Positions 1 to 8,428 of a stretch of DNA of 53,959 nucleotides are shown piece by piece. The notes beneath the pieces are model-generated. The model saw only the letters and a program-made list of their open reading frames with translations, made no database searches and had not been told where the DNA came from. The stretch is from NCBI GenBank assembly GCA_002338515.1, contig DDIL01000172.1, positions 69,603-123,561 on the forward strand, written 5' to 3'. This DNA is from Glaciecola sp. UBA1851. Its GTDB lineage: Bacteria > Pseudomonadota > Gammaproteobacteria > Enterobacterales > Alteromonadaceae. Both the position numbers and the translations under genes were made by a program. Positions within the stretch are counted from its first letter, which is position 1; every line of letters begins with the position of its first letter.

Positions 1-414
1 TACATAACCCATGAATGCTTCTGCCATAAGTGCTAAGTAAATTAGCATCCCGAAAATCCACAACAATTCTCGTGGTTTTTGATAAGAGCCGTAAATCATT
101 CCACGGAACATATGAAGGTATACAACAACGAAGAATGCAGATGCCCCCGTACTATGCATATAACGAATAAGCCAACCGTAATCGACTTCACGCATAATAT
201 ATTCAACCGAAGCGAAAGCTCTTTCAGCGGAGGGCTCAAAGTTCATAGTTAGCCAAATACCGGTAACAATTTGGTTGACTAAAACAATAGTGGCTAAAAA
301 TCCAAAAACGTACCAAAAATTCATATTTCTTGGCGCTGGATACTGAATGGCGTGCATATTCGCAACGCGCATCATCGGGATACGAGATTCGATCCAAGAT
401 AGTAATCCGTTCAT
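1..414 (-). CDS. petB: Cytochrome b of the bc1 complex (5' part only)
   Basis: This is the N-terminal 138 residues of cytochrome b; the frame is still open at base 1, so the gene continues outside the window. It is the quinol-oxidising membrane subunit of the ubiquinol-cytochrome c reductase. Visible marks are the opening MNGLLSWIESRIP, a first membrane helix near residues 35-53, and a second helix carrying haem-ligand histidines in RYMHSTGAS and VYLHMFRGMIYGSY. The ATG overlaps the petA stop by one base (TAATG), so the two genes are translationally coupled, as expected for petABC. Only the incomplete 3' end limits the call. Confidence 0.93.
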   Translation of the reverse strand, partial: MNGLLSWIESRIPMMRVANMHAIQYPAPRNMNFWYVFGFLATIVLVNQIVTGIWLTMNFEPSAERAFASVEYIMREVDYGWLIRYMHSTGASAFFVVVYLHMFRGMIYGSYQKPRELLWIFGMLIYLALMAEAFMGYV

Positions 415-1052
415 TATGCAACCTCCCCATCAGAACCAATCAAAATGGTGTTATCGTCGACGAAAAAGTATGGCGGTACAACTAAGTTCAGTGGAGCGGG
501 TACACCTTGAAAAACACGCCCTGCCATATCAAATTTAGATCCGTGACAAGGACAAAAGAACCCTTCTGCAACGCCCTCGGCATACTCAGTAAAAGCACCA
601 TCAGTTAAATGTTGCGGAGAACAACCTAAATGGGTGCATATACCAACCAATACCAAATATTCTTCTTTGATAGAACGATAAGCATTTTGAGCATATGCGG
701 GTTGCTGTTCGGCCTCAGAGTTAGGATCTCTCAATTGACCATCCAAGGCAGAAAGCGTTTTTAGTAGTTCGGGCGTACGACGCACAATCCAAACTGGCTT
801 ACTTCGCCACATTACGCGTATTAACTGGCCCGACTGTAAGCCACTAATATCGACTTCAACATCGGCTCCTGCCGCCTTTGCTCTAGCACTTGGCTGCCAT
901 GACGCTATGAAGGGCACTGCTGCGCCCGCTGCACCTACCGCACCAATTACCGAGGTAGCAACGGTTAGGAACTTGCGTCTTGAATTATCAGATGCTTGTT
1001 CTGATTCGCCTTGTTGTGCTGATTTATTAGCATCTAGTGATACTTCGCTCAT
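414..1052 (-). CDS. petA: Ubiquinol-cytochrome c reductase iron-sulfur subunit (Rieske protein)
   Basis: The 212-residue Rieske [2Fe-2S] subunit of the bc1 complex passes electrons from quinol to cytochrome c1 on the periplasmic side. A twin-arginine-type signal anchor (SRRKFL, then a hydrophobic Ala/Gly stretch) sits near residues 24-50. The cluster motifs CTHLGC and CPCHGS lie in the C-terminal half and supply the two Cys and two His ligands. The frame also opens one codon earlier at a TTG, but the ATG at 1052 has GGAG eight bases upstream, so I use the ATG. It is the first gene of a petA-petB operon lying downstream of rpsI. Confidence 0.95.
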   Translation of the reverse strand: MSEVSLDANKSAQQGESEQASDNSRRKFLTVATSVIGAVGAAGAAVPFIASWQPSARAKAAGADVEVDISGLQSGQLIRVMWRSKPVWIVRRTPELLKTLSALDGQLRDPNSEAEQQPAYAQNAYRSIKEEYLVLVGICTHLGCSPQHLTDGAFTEYAEGVAEGFFCPCHGSKFDMAGRVFQGVPAPLNLVVPPYFFVDDNTILIGSDGEVA

Positions 1053-1424
1053 CAACTGTTCTCCGAGGGTTAAAAAAGGCCTTTCAACCTAGATTTCTTG
1101 CATTTGTTTATCTAACTAAATTTTGTACAAAAATATTAAAGGCTAGCCCTTATATTTTGATACAAAAAAGCCATCAAAAAATTTCATCGCGTATGGTAAA
1201 AGAAAACACTTAGTAAACACAAGGTTTTACTTTAAAAAACGCTTGTTTAACGTAATTTTAAGTCAAGTATTTTGCACACATGCTCAATTCATTACCATGC
1301 GACTATGGTCGTTTTGGTAGCTGTGACAATGGAGAAAGAAGATCTGGGTCAAGAAACATACAAATATGTAACTTAGTTAATTCAAATGAGCTACAAATAT
1401 GCCCGAATAAAAATAGAAACCAAT
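1053..1424. other. Intergenic region upstream of petA
   Basis: This AT-rich stretch lies between petA and the rpsI terminator. It must hold the petA promoter unless petA is read from rpsI. I see no convincing -35/-10 pair and no credible small gene; the open frame running the other way across the rpsI end is a shadow. Confidence 0.5.
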
Positions 1425-1453
1425 AAAAAACCCCGCTGAATAGCGAGGTTTTT
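1425..1453 (-). terminator. Intrinsic terminator after rpsI
   Basis: Read on the minus strand, a CCTCGC/GCGGGG stem (one G-U pair) with a six-base loop is followed by TTTTTT. It starts about 15 bases after the rpsI stop codon and separates the ribosomal operon from petA. Confidence 0.85.
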
Positions 1454-1468
1454 GCAGAACAAAAACGA

Positions 1469-1861
1469 TTAACGTTTTGAGAACTGTGGACGCTTACGCG
1501 CTTTGTGTAAACCAACTTTCTTACGCTCAACTCTACGAGCATCGCGTGTTACAAATCCTGCTTTGCGTAATGCTGGGCGTAACGCTTCGTCATACTCCAT
1601 TAGTGCACGAGTAATACCGTGACGAATAGCGCCTGCTTGACCAGAAATACCGCCACCAGAAACTGTGACGTATAGGTCAAATTTCTCAAGCATTTCAACT
1701 AGTTCTAGAGGTTGCTTAACGATCATTCGCGCCGTTTCACGGCCAAAGAATACGTCTAAAGGACGTTTGTTTACTGTAATGTTACCACTACCTGGACGTA
1801 AGAAAACACGAGCTGTTGAGCTCTTACGACGACCAGTACCATAATATTGAGTATCTGCCAT
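1469..1861 (-). CDS. rpsI: 30S ribosomal protein S9
   Basis: The 130-residue small-subunit protein S9 has the same length as the E. coli protein. It opens with a form of the conserved YYGTGRRKSSTARV motif, carries GGGISGQAGAIRHGI in the middle, and ends in the basic tail KARKRPQFSKR that reaches the P-site tRNA. The ATG at 1861 has GGGAG upstream. It lies 10 bases after rplM and is co-transcribed with it, the usual bacterial arrangement. An intrinsic terminator follows. Confidence 0.98.
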   Translation of the reverse strand: MADTQYYGTGRRKSSTARVFLRPGSGNITVNKRPLDVFFGRETARMIVKQPLELVEMLEKFDLYVTVSGGGISGQAGAIRHGITRALMEYDEALRPALRKAGFVTRDARRVERKKVGLHKARKRPQFSKR

Positions 1862-1871
1862 GATGTGCTCC

Positions 1872-2300
1872 CTATAAATCCAAAACTTGTGGCTGTTGTG
1901 CTTGATGCGTATGTTCAGGACCGACGAAAACTTTCATCTTACGAAACATAGCACGACCTAAAGGACCTTTTGGCAACATACCTTTTACAGCACGCTCGAT
2001 TACCATTTCTGGCTTTTTCTCAATAAGCTTTTCAAAAGTCGCTTCTTTTAAACCACCAGGATAGCCTGAGTGATTGTAATAAACTTTACCTAGGGCTTTG
2101 TTGCCAGTAACTGTAATTTTCTCAGCATTTACAACAACAATATAGTCACCCGTATCAACGTGTGGCGTATATTCTGGTTTATGTTTACCACGCAATCTAG
2201 TTGCGATTTCAGCCGCTAAGCGACCTAACGTTTTGTTTGTGGCGTCTACCACATACCAGTCGCGTTCTACGCTTTCTGGTTTTGCAACAAAAGTTTTCAT
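1872..2300 (-). CDS. rplM: 50S ribosomal protein L13
   Basis: The 142-residue protein L13 is an early-assembling 23S rRNA binder and has the E. coli length. Typical segments are RDWYVVDATNKTLGRLA near the start, HVDTGDYIVVVNAEKI and YYNHSGYPGG in the middle, and MLPKGPLGR followed by the VFVGPEHTHQAQQP tail. It leads the rplM-rpsI operon. A TATAAT box lies about 110 bases before the ATG, and the leader between them contains a strong hairpin. In E. coli this operon is reported to be autoregulated by L13 through its leader, so that hairpin may be the control element. Confidence 0.98.
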   Translation of the reverse strand: MKTFVAKPESVERDWYVVDATNKTLGRLAAEIATRLRGKHKPEYTPHVDTGDYIVVVNAEKITVTGNKALGKVYYNHSGYPGGLKEATFEKLIEKKPEMVIERAVKGMLPKGPLGRAMFRKMKVFVGPEHTHQAQQPQVLDL

Positions 2301-2372
2301 TTAATTTCACCCGAAATAATTTTAAAAAGTTAACATTATCAACATATTAGCCCCTTCGAACTAGTTGATCTT

Positions 2373-2390
2373 CCACCTTCCCAAAGGTGG
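2373..2390 (-). promoter_or_regulatory. rplM leader hairpin
   Basis: A perfect 7-bp stem, CCACCTT/AAGGTGG, with a four-base TGGG loop lies in the rplM 5' leader, about 70 bases before the ATG and some 20 downstream of the -10 box. No T-run follows, so it is not a terminator. A role in L13 autoregulation is inference from position and from the known E. coli case. Confidence 0.45.
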
Positions 2391-2411
2391 GCGTAACTGG
2401 GCAGGTCGCGA

Positions 2412-2440
2412 ATTATACAGATTTCAGAGAAAAAGCGAAG
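2412..2440 (-). promoter_or_regulatory. Candidate promoter of rplM-rpsI
   Basis: A perfect TATAAT occupies 2412-2417 on the minus strand. At a 16-17 base spacing the -35 region (CTTCGCT) is poor. The position in the gap between the relA end and rplM, followed by a GC-rich start region, supports it as the operon promoter. Confidence 0.5.
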
Positions 2441-2476
2441 TGTTTATTAGACATTTATTAAATTTTTGCCAATCTT

Positions 2477-4633
2477 TTATGGACGAACAATATCTGATAC
2501 ATCTTTTATTTGGCGAAGTTTTCCAATGGTTTTAGTCAAAGCGTTTGCATCTTTTACTTCAATCGTTATTTTTATTTGCGCCGTATTTTGGTTTTTATTA
2601 CTCAAACTATTCACGCCTAACAAGGAAACCTTCTCATTGGATAACACAGTTGTTATATCCTTTAATATGCCTACCCTGTCATGGCAATACAAATCTAAAT
2701 CAGTTTGAAAGCTCGTTTGTTCTTGCACTGCCCACGATACTTCGATTTCTCGCTCTGGGTGTTGTTGCAATAAGTTTTGTAATTGAGAACACGATTCCTT
2801 ATGCACACTAACTCCCTTCCCTTGTGTGATATAACCCAAGATTGGCTCACCTGCGACAGGTTGACAACATTTAGCCAATTGACTCAGCAAATTACCCACC
2901 CCTTCAGCAATGATGGGTTCACTACCTGGTTTTGATTTTTGCTTTTTCGCTTTAAAAGGGATATTAAGTTCTTCAACAGGCTCAGGAGGCGCAACATATT
3001 TTTGAACGACAGCGTTGACTAATGACATAACACGCACATCACCAGAACCTAACGCTGCATATAAATCGTCAGCTGTTTTTACATTAAACTTGTCTAAAAA
3101 GTCCGACGCATATTTTAACGGAAGATTAACCTTTGCAAGTTCTCTTTCTAATAGCTCTCTACCCGCATCAATATTTTTAGTTTTATCTTGTTTCTTAAAA
3201 TACGACTGAATAGTAGCGCGCGCTCTAGAAGAGTGAACATATCCAAGCCCAGGATGCATCCAATCTCTACTAGGATTAGCATGTTTACCAGTTAAAATTT
3301 CAATTTGGTCGCCATTTTGCAATTTATAGGTGAAAGGAACTATACGGCCGGATACCTTTGCCCCAGTGCATCTATTACCCACATTACTATGAATATAATA
3401 GGCGAAATCAAGTGGGGTTGAACCTACTGGCAAGTCAATTACATCGCCTCGAGGCGTTAAAACATAGACTCTATCATCGAAAACTTGGCTTCTAAATTCT
3501 TCAACTAAGCTGCCAGACTCAGCCATTTCCTCTTGCCACTGCAGTATTTTCCGAAGCCAATTGACGCGTTCATCGGCACTGGCTGTTTTGCCCGAACTGC
3601 CTTCTTTATATTTCCAATGCGCGGCAACACCCAATTCTGCATCTTGATGCATTTTCTCTGTTCGAATCTGAATTTCAATTGATTTGCCCTGCGGCCCTAC
3701 CACTACAGTATGAATACTTTGATAGCCATTTGCTTTCGGGGTGGCAATATAATCATCAAACTCACTAGGAATATGCCTGAAATTGGCATGAACCGTACCT
3801 AGTGCTGCATAACAGTCTTGTAGCCTGTCGGCTATGATGCGAAGCGCCCGGATATCAAACAACTGTTCAAAATCCAAGTTCTTTTTTTTCATCTTTTTAT
3901 AAATACTGAAGATATGCTTTGGCCTGCCTATTACTTCTGCTTTAATACTTTCATTGTTAAGCAAGGTTTGCAGTTGTCCAACATAGTCGTGAATATATTG
4001 CTCCCTATCGACTCGCTTTTCCTTGAGCATTTTTGCTACTTTTTTGTACGTTACAGGATGCAAGTAACGAAATGATAGATCTTCTAACTCCCATTTCAGC
4101 TGACCTATACCTAGCCTATTGGCTAACGGCGCATAAATATTTGCGCATTCCTTGGCAACAATAACGCGAGTTTCTTCATCTTCCTTTTTGATTTTGTGTA
4201 ACGTACAAATACGTTCTGCCATTTTAATCACAATAGCTCTTACGTCTTCCACCATTGTCAGTAACATGTTTCTTAAATTTTCGATTTGTACCGAGCTTGA
4301 TGCTACACGCTTCGACTGCAAACTATTGATTGCCTGCATTTTTCTAACGCTTTCAACCAAATGCGCTATATTCTTACCGAAATTATCAACTAAGGCTTCA
4401 TGATCTAATTCGTGAATTTCACAATAAGGAAACACTAACGCCGCTTGCAGGGTTTCATCATCCATATGAAGCTCTTGCAGAATTTCAACCATTTCTTGAC
4501 CCATAAGCAATATTTCAGGCACATCAGAAACGGTTCTTAATTTTTCTTTTGTTTTTGCTGATAACGTCAGATCATCTAGCCACTTTTGGAATTCTGGACG
4601 TTCTGACTTGTGTACGCTTCGAATGGAGACCAT
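2477..4633 (-). CDS. relA: GTP pyrophosphokinase RelA (ppGpp synthetase I)
   Basis: RelA makes (p)ppGpp from ATP and GTP/GDP on ribosomes stalled with uncharged tRNA. The 718 residues show the RelA order: an inactive hydrolase-like N-terminal domain (no HD pair; AALVFPYCEIHELDH stands there), a synthetase domain with FDIRALRIIAD, PSEFDDYIATPKANGYQSIH and HWKYKEG near residues 265-345, a TGS domain from about 410 (VYVLTPRGDVIDLP), a Cys-rich region (AKCCQPV) and a C-terminal ACT domain. The lack of the HD residues and similarity to E. coli RelA rather than SpoT make it synthetase-only. It follows rlmD, as in E. coli, with a 199-bp gap that could hold its own promoter. Confidence 0.97.
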   Translation of the reverse strand: MVSIRSVHKSERPEFQKWLDDLTLSAKTKEKLRTVSDVPEILLMGQEMVEILQELHMDDETLQAALVFPYCEIHELDHEALVDNFGKNIAHLVESVRKMQAINSLQSKRVASSSVQIENLRNMLLTMVEDVRAIVIKMAERICTLHKIKKEDEETRVIVAKECANIYAPLANRLGIGQLKWELEDLSFRYLHPVTYKKVAKMLKEKRVDREQYIHDYVGQLQTLLNNESIKAEVIGRPKHIFSIYKKMKKKNLDFEQLFDIRALRIIADRLQDCYAALGTVHANFRHIPSEFDDYIATPKANGYQSIHTVVVGPQGKSIEIQIRTEKMHQDAELGVAAHWKYKEGSSGKTASADERVNWLRKILQWQEEMAESGSLVEEFRSQVFDDRVYVLTPRGDVIDLPVGSTPLDFAYYIHSNVGNRCTGAKVSGRIVPFTYKLQNGDQIEILTGKHANPSRDWMHPGLGYVHSSRARATIQSYFKKQDKTKNIDAGRELLERELAKVNLPLKYASDFLDKFNVKTADDLYAALGSGDVRVMSLVNAVVQKYVAPPEPVEELNIPFKAKKQKSKPGSEPIIAEGVGNLLSQLAKCCQPVAGEPILGYITQGKGVSVHKESCSQLQNLLQQHPEREIEVSWAVQEQTSFQTDLDLYCHDRVGILKDITTVLSNEKVSLLGVNSLSNKNQNTAQIKITIEVKDANALTKTIGKLRQIKDVSDIVRP

Positions 4634-4832
4634 TTGCTAACCCGTGGTTTAACGATAATAGAAAAGATAGTTAAAGAGTGCTCGGTAGTATTAACAATTC
4701 AGTAATTCGCTGAAAGCTGAGCCTATTGAATTAGTATACTATTATTTTTTATTCATTTTTACGATTAAGCGCAATAAAAAATCACTTTTCTAACTAAATT
4801 TTTATTATTAATATTCCGTTACATGTAACCTT

Positions 4833-6341
4833 TTATTCAAACAATGCCATCAGTTCTAAGTGTTCAGTAAATGGAAACATGTCCAAACAAGCTATTTTTG
4901 TCAATTTATACTTACTTTGTAAATGCGTAGCATCTCTGCAGAACGTATTTGGATTACATGAAATATAGAGTATTTTCTTACATTGCTTTTGCAATAAAAC
5001 TTCACTTAATTGATGAGCCCCCTCTCTTGATGGGTCTAAAATTACAAGTGAATCATTAAGCATGGTAATTTGAGATTTCAGATCGGTCTCTGATAGGTCT
5101 AAAGTCTTGAAGTCACAATTATTCACAGACTGCAACACCGCGTTATACCGAGCCTGAGACAGCATCTCACTAACACCTTCGTATCCGAATACTTCCTTTA
5201 CATTTTGCGCCATACTGATTGAAAAATTGCCGGCCCCACAAAAGAAATCATACAAAATATCATCTTCATTTGGGTCCAACCATTTTTTCGCTCGCCTCAA
5301 CATTTGATGATTCACGTGTTGATTAATTTGTAAAAAATGATGAGGTTTTATGGCCGTTTCTTTGCCCTGCATGTCTTCAATTTGAATCAAATCAATTGCA
5401 TTGATTTCAACATTATTATCTGAACCTGCATCCACTTGATTAGTCTTTTTTTGACTTTGAAAATCTAATACCTTTTCATTTTTAGCATTAATAAAACTAT
5501 GACCGAGTAAATCAGACTTTAAAAAAATAACACACACTTGTTTATGATTTTTGACGCAATTTAGTAATAAGTTCAATATTTCTTGTGAAGGTTTTCGAAC
5601 TAAATAAAATGCAATTTGAGTCGATGTGGCCCCTTCAGTCAAAACAATATGCCCAACTTGTTTCGCTAATGAAGCATTTAACGTATTACGAACACTCAAA
5701 AGCGCTTCATTAATTGAGTCTGAAACAATAGAACATACATTAATATCAACAATGTTAGCGCCGTTTCTTTGTCTAAATCCGATTCTAAGATTATTGGGAT
5801 TACGAGCGTCTATTGCCAGTTTGACTCGTCTTCTGTAGGCGGTCTGTGTGTAACTATTGTGTGAACTAGCACTATTTATAGACTCATTCATTAAATCAGA
5901 AAACACAGCGTCATTTTTAGAATGTGCTTGTTCATAATGAATGTTAGATAAAATAGGAGCAAACCATGGCAATACCTCAACTTTCAAGTTATGTAGTAAA
6001 TATTCATTCAATGCTTCAAATTTAAAGAGCAGACCATTCGTTGCGTTGACATGTTGCAGATTACAACCACCGCAGCTCCCATAAAATTCACAAAACGGCT
6101 TTATTCGATAATTTGACGGTTTTGTAATACTTGTCCATTTACCATACTGAGCTTTTTTTGACTTTTTAGATATAATCACATCACCTTGCTCACCAGTAAT
6201 CGCTTGGTCAACAATTGTAATAGGAGATGTCGAAAAGCTTATACCTTTTCCATGATGATCTTGTTTATCAATAGTTAGGCTAAATTTGGATACTTGTTTA
6301 GATTTGGCTTTTCCGGATTTTGGTTTAAAAAATTGTGCCAT
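4833..6341 (-). CDS. rlmD: 23S rRNA (uracil-5-)-methyltransferase RlmD
   Basis: RlmD adds a methyl group to C5 of U1939 of 23S rRNA. An N-terminal TRAM-like domain covers about residues 20-75. Iron-sulfur cysteines are C84, C90, C93 and probably C203. The SAM site is FFCGAGNFS, followed by VILDPSREGAHQ. The nucleophile is C462 in the motif ISCNPNTF, and the FPFTEHLE ending is typical. At 502 residues it is about 70 longer than the E. coli protein. The extra sequence lies around 130-165 and 275-315, is Asn/Ser-rich and looks like surface loops. relA follows, as in E. coli. Confidence 0.93.
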   Translation of the reverse strand: MAQFFKPKSGKAKSKQVSKFSLTIDKQDHHGKGISFSTSPITIVDQAITGEQGDVIISKKSKKAQYGKWTSITKPSNYRIKPFCEFYGSCGGCNLQHVNATNGLLFKFEALNEYLLHNLKVEVLPWFAPILSNIHYEQAHSKNDAVFSDLMNESINSASSHNSYTQTAYRRRVKLAIDARNPNNLRIGFRQRNGANIVDINVCSIVSDSINEALLSVRNTLNASLAKQVGHIVLTEGATSTQIAFYLVRKPSQEILNLLLNCVKNHKQVCVIFLKSDLLGHSFINAKNEKVLDFQSQKKTNQVDAGSDNNVEINAIDLIQIEDMQGKETAIKPHHFLQINQHVNHQMLRRAKKWLDPNEDDILYDFFCGAGNFSISMAQNVKEVFGYEGVSEMLSQARYNAVLQSVNNCDFKTLDLSETDLKSQITMLNDSLVILDPSREGAHQLSEVLLQKQCKKILYISCNPNTFCRDATHLQSKYKLTKIACLDMFPFTEHLELMALFE

Positions 6342-6373
6342 TATTATTCTTATATACTATTACAATTAATTAT

Positions 6374-6751
6374 TCAGATCTTTTGTTCTAAAACAACCAT
6401 AGCGCAAGCGTATGTTTGTTCGTCTGAAATACTCAAAAAGCAGTTTAAATTATTTAATTGAAATAAATCATTAATTGCACCGGTTACCACAAAAAAAGGT
6501 TGGCCACTTTCAGTATTATTCACTTCACACATCTGCCAACTTATTCCATTTCCAATCCCCGTGCCCATTGCCTTGACTAAAGCTTCTTTGGCGGCAAACC
6601 TTTTTGCTAAATAAGCTTCTGGGCAGTTCGATGCATTAAATTGTGAAATTTCAAATGGTGTAAGTATTCGTGGCGCAAACTTTTCATTTTTTTCCAATGA
6701 TTGTTTAATTCGAGCCGTTTCTACAATGTCCGTACCAATACCAAAAATCAT
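6374..6751 (-). CDS. acpS: Holo-[acyl-carrier-protein] synthase
   Basis: AcpS transfers 4'-phosphopantetheine from CoA to the serine of acyl carrier protein, switching on fatty-acid synthesis. The 125 residues have the family's two signatures, GIGTDIVE at residues 4-11 with the metal-binding aspartate, and KRFAAKEALVKAMGTGI with the metal-binding glutamate. Length is normal. The ATG lies three bases after the pdxJ stop, so the two are coupled, as in the E. coli pdxJ-acpS pair. Confidence 0.96.
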   Translation of the reverse strand: MIFGIGTDIVETARIKQSLEKNEKFAPRILTPFEISQFNASNCPEAYLAKRFAAKEALVKAMGTGIGNGISWQMCEVNNTESGQPFFVVTGAINDLFQLNNLNCFLSISDEQTYACAMVVLEQKI

Positions 6752-6754
6752 TTA

Positions 6755-7522
6755 CTATCCATTTGATTGATTTAAAGTGAGTAGACTTGCTTGCATTCTT
6801 GCTTGCTGCATAATATCTCGCATGTCAGTAACGGCTTTAGCTAGTCCGTCAAACGCAGCCCGAGCAATAATAGCGTGACCTATGTTTAATTCGATCAGTT
6901 GAGGAATAGCAGCTATTGCCTGCACGTTGTGATAATGAAGACCATGCCCCGCGTTCACTTTTAAACCTAAGCGATCTGCATACTCTATTCCTTCAATAAG
7001 CCTGGCTAACTCTTGCGCTTGTTCGCGCTCAGTTTCAGCCTCAGCATATTGACCCGTATGAATTTCAATAAAAGGTGCGCCCGCTTCTAATGCAGATTCT
7101 ATCTGGCTTTGGTCTGCATCAATAAACAATGAAGCTAAGGTTCCTTGCTCTGCTAATTGTGCGCAAGCATCCGTTATTTTTTGTAGATTCCCTTTTACGT
7201 CTAACCCACCCTCGGTGGTTAATTCCTCTCTTTTTTCAGGTACTAGGCAACAAAATTCTGGCTTCACTTTTTTCGCAATGGCAAGCATTTCATCCGTAAC
7301 CGCCATTTCTAAGTTCATTCGCGTATTAATAGTTTGTTTTAACGTGTATACATCTGCGTCTTTTATGTGCCGGCGATCTTCTCGTAAATGAATAGTAATG
7401 CCATCAGCGCCCGCTCTTTCAGAAATATCAGCGGCATGCACTGGGTTGGGATATTTTGTCCCTCGCGCATTTCTTAGTGTTGCTATGTGGTCAATATTGA
7501 CACCCAATAAGATAGGCTGCAT
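6755..7522 (-). CDS. pdxJ: Pyridoxine 5'-phosphate synthase
   Basis: PdxJ condenses 1-deoxyxylulose 5-phosphate with 3-amino-2-oxopropyl phosphate to give pyridoxine 5'-phosphate, the last step of the DXP-dependent vitamin B6 route. The TIM-barrel protein opens with LLGVNIDHIATLRNARG and has HLREDRRHI (catalytic His region), NLEMA, CLVPEKREELTTEGGLDV, SLFIDAD, IHTGQYA, VNAGHGLHYHN and ELNIGHAIIARA. At 255 residues it is close to the usual length. pdxA, the enzyme of the preceding step, is also in this window (26097). A 163-bp gap separates it from recO, so it may have its own promoter. Confidence 0.97.
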   Translation of the reverse strand: MQPILLGVNIDHIATLRNARGTKYPNPVHAADISERAGADGITIHLREDRRHIKDADVYTLKQTINTRMNLEMAVTDEMLAIAKKVKPEFCCLVPEKREELTTEGGLDVKGNLQKITDACAQLAEQGTLASLFIDADQSQIESALEAGAPFIEIHTGQYAEAETEREQAQELARLIEGIEYADRLGLKVNAGHGLHYHNVQAIAAIPQLIELNIGHAIIARAAFDGLAKAVTDMRDIMQQARMQASLLTLNQSNG

Positions 7523-7685
7523 GTAAATATATCCTTCAGTAAATTTTATGGCGTGAGTGTATCAGATACGAAATACAACAAAAAAGGCCTACACATATAA
7601 ATTTAAAATTATGCGAGCGTAAACACTCACTATACTTCTCATAACGGGCTATGCTAAGTAAACAAAAACTTTGCAACTAACTTGT

Positions 7686-8414
7686 TTAGTTTACAAAAAA
7701 TTCTCGTGCTTTAATTGGCTTATTCCCAATAATTTGGATTAGCGAAAGTCTACAAATTTGTTTTGCCACCCTCATTAATTCTTTCTGATCTTTGGCTTCA
7801 GAAAAATCTGATTGATTAGCTAAGCCAAGTAGATATTTACCAAGAATCGCATTTTTCATATTTTCATGAGTTGCACAAAAGCCTAATTGAGGGTCTAAAA
7901 AATAATACTTACCCGGATCAATCGGGTCGGATGACTCAGCATCACAAGTAAAATCAGGTAAATATCCCATCTCTTGAAGCAATACAAATTCAAAATTTCT
8001 TAGGGTTGACTCTAAATTAGGAAGAGCTTGCGAAGTCACATTTGATAAATCATGAAGCGTATCGCTGTATTGATTAAACAAACCTTCCACCGGCTCAGTT
8101 TCGGGCAACGCTCTTACTAACACTTCATTTATATACAGGCCACAATACAAAGCATTTTGCTTAAGAGGGATAGGCTGTTTGGCCGCTTCAAGGCGACCAA
8201 GATTTTTAAGGTTTGAACGCCCTGACAACACAAACTCTAATAGTTGAAATGGTTGGAGTAGACTTTTTCTATCCGATTTAGCACTGCCTCTAACACCTTT
8301 TGCCACAGCACTGACTCTGCCGTATTCTAAAGTAAAGAAGTCTAACAGCATGCTAGTTTCTTGATATGGACGCCGATGTAGAACAAATCCTGTTAACGAC
8401 TCTTTACTTTGCAT
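7686..8414 (-). CDS. recO: DNA repair protein RecO
   Basis: RecO anneals single strands and, with RecR, loads RecA onto SSB-coated gaps. The 242-residue protein has an N-terminal OB fold with typical segments GFVLHRRPYQETSMLLDFFT and VAKGVRGSAKSDR, followed by a helical domain. Length equals that of E. coli RecO. In E. coli recO also precedes pdxJ-acpS. Here it lies only 14 bases after recJ, so two recombination genes are probably co-transcribed; that pairing is not seen in E. coli. Confidence 0.94.
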   Translation of the reverse strand: MQSKESLTGFVLHRRPYQETSMLLDFFTLEYGRVSAVAKGVRGSAKSDRKSLLQPFQLLEFVLSGRSNLKNLGRLEAAKQPIPLKQNALYCGLYINEVLVRALPETEPVEGLFNQYSDTLHDLSNVTSQALPNLESTLRNFEFVLLQEMGYLPDFTCDAESSDPIDPGKYYFLDPQLGFCATHENMKNAILGKYLLGLANQSDFSEAKDQKELMRVAKQICRLSLIQIIGNKPIKAREFFVN

Positions 8415-8428
8415 GTTTTTTCTTAATG

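Noticed and set aside
1303..1542. Open frame running over the rpsI end and terminator
   Set aside because: It overlaps rpsI in another frame and crosses a clear terminator.
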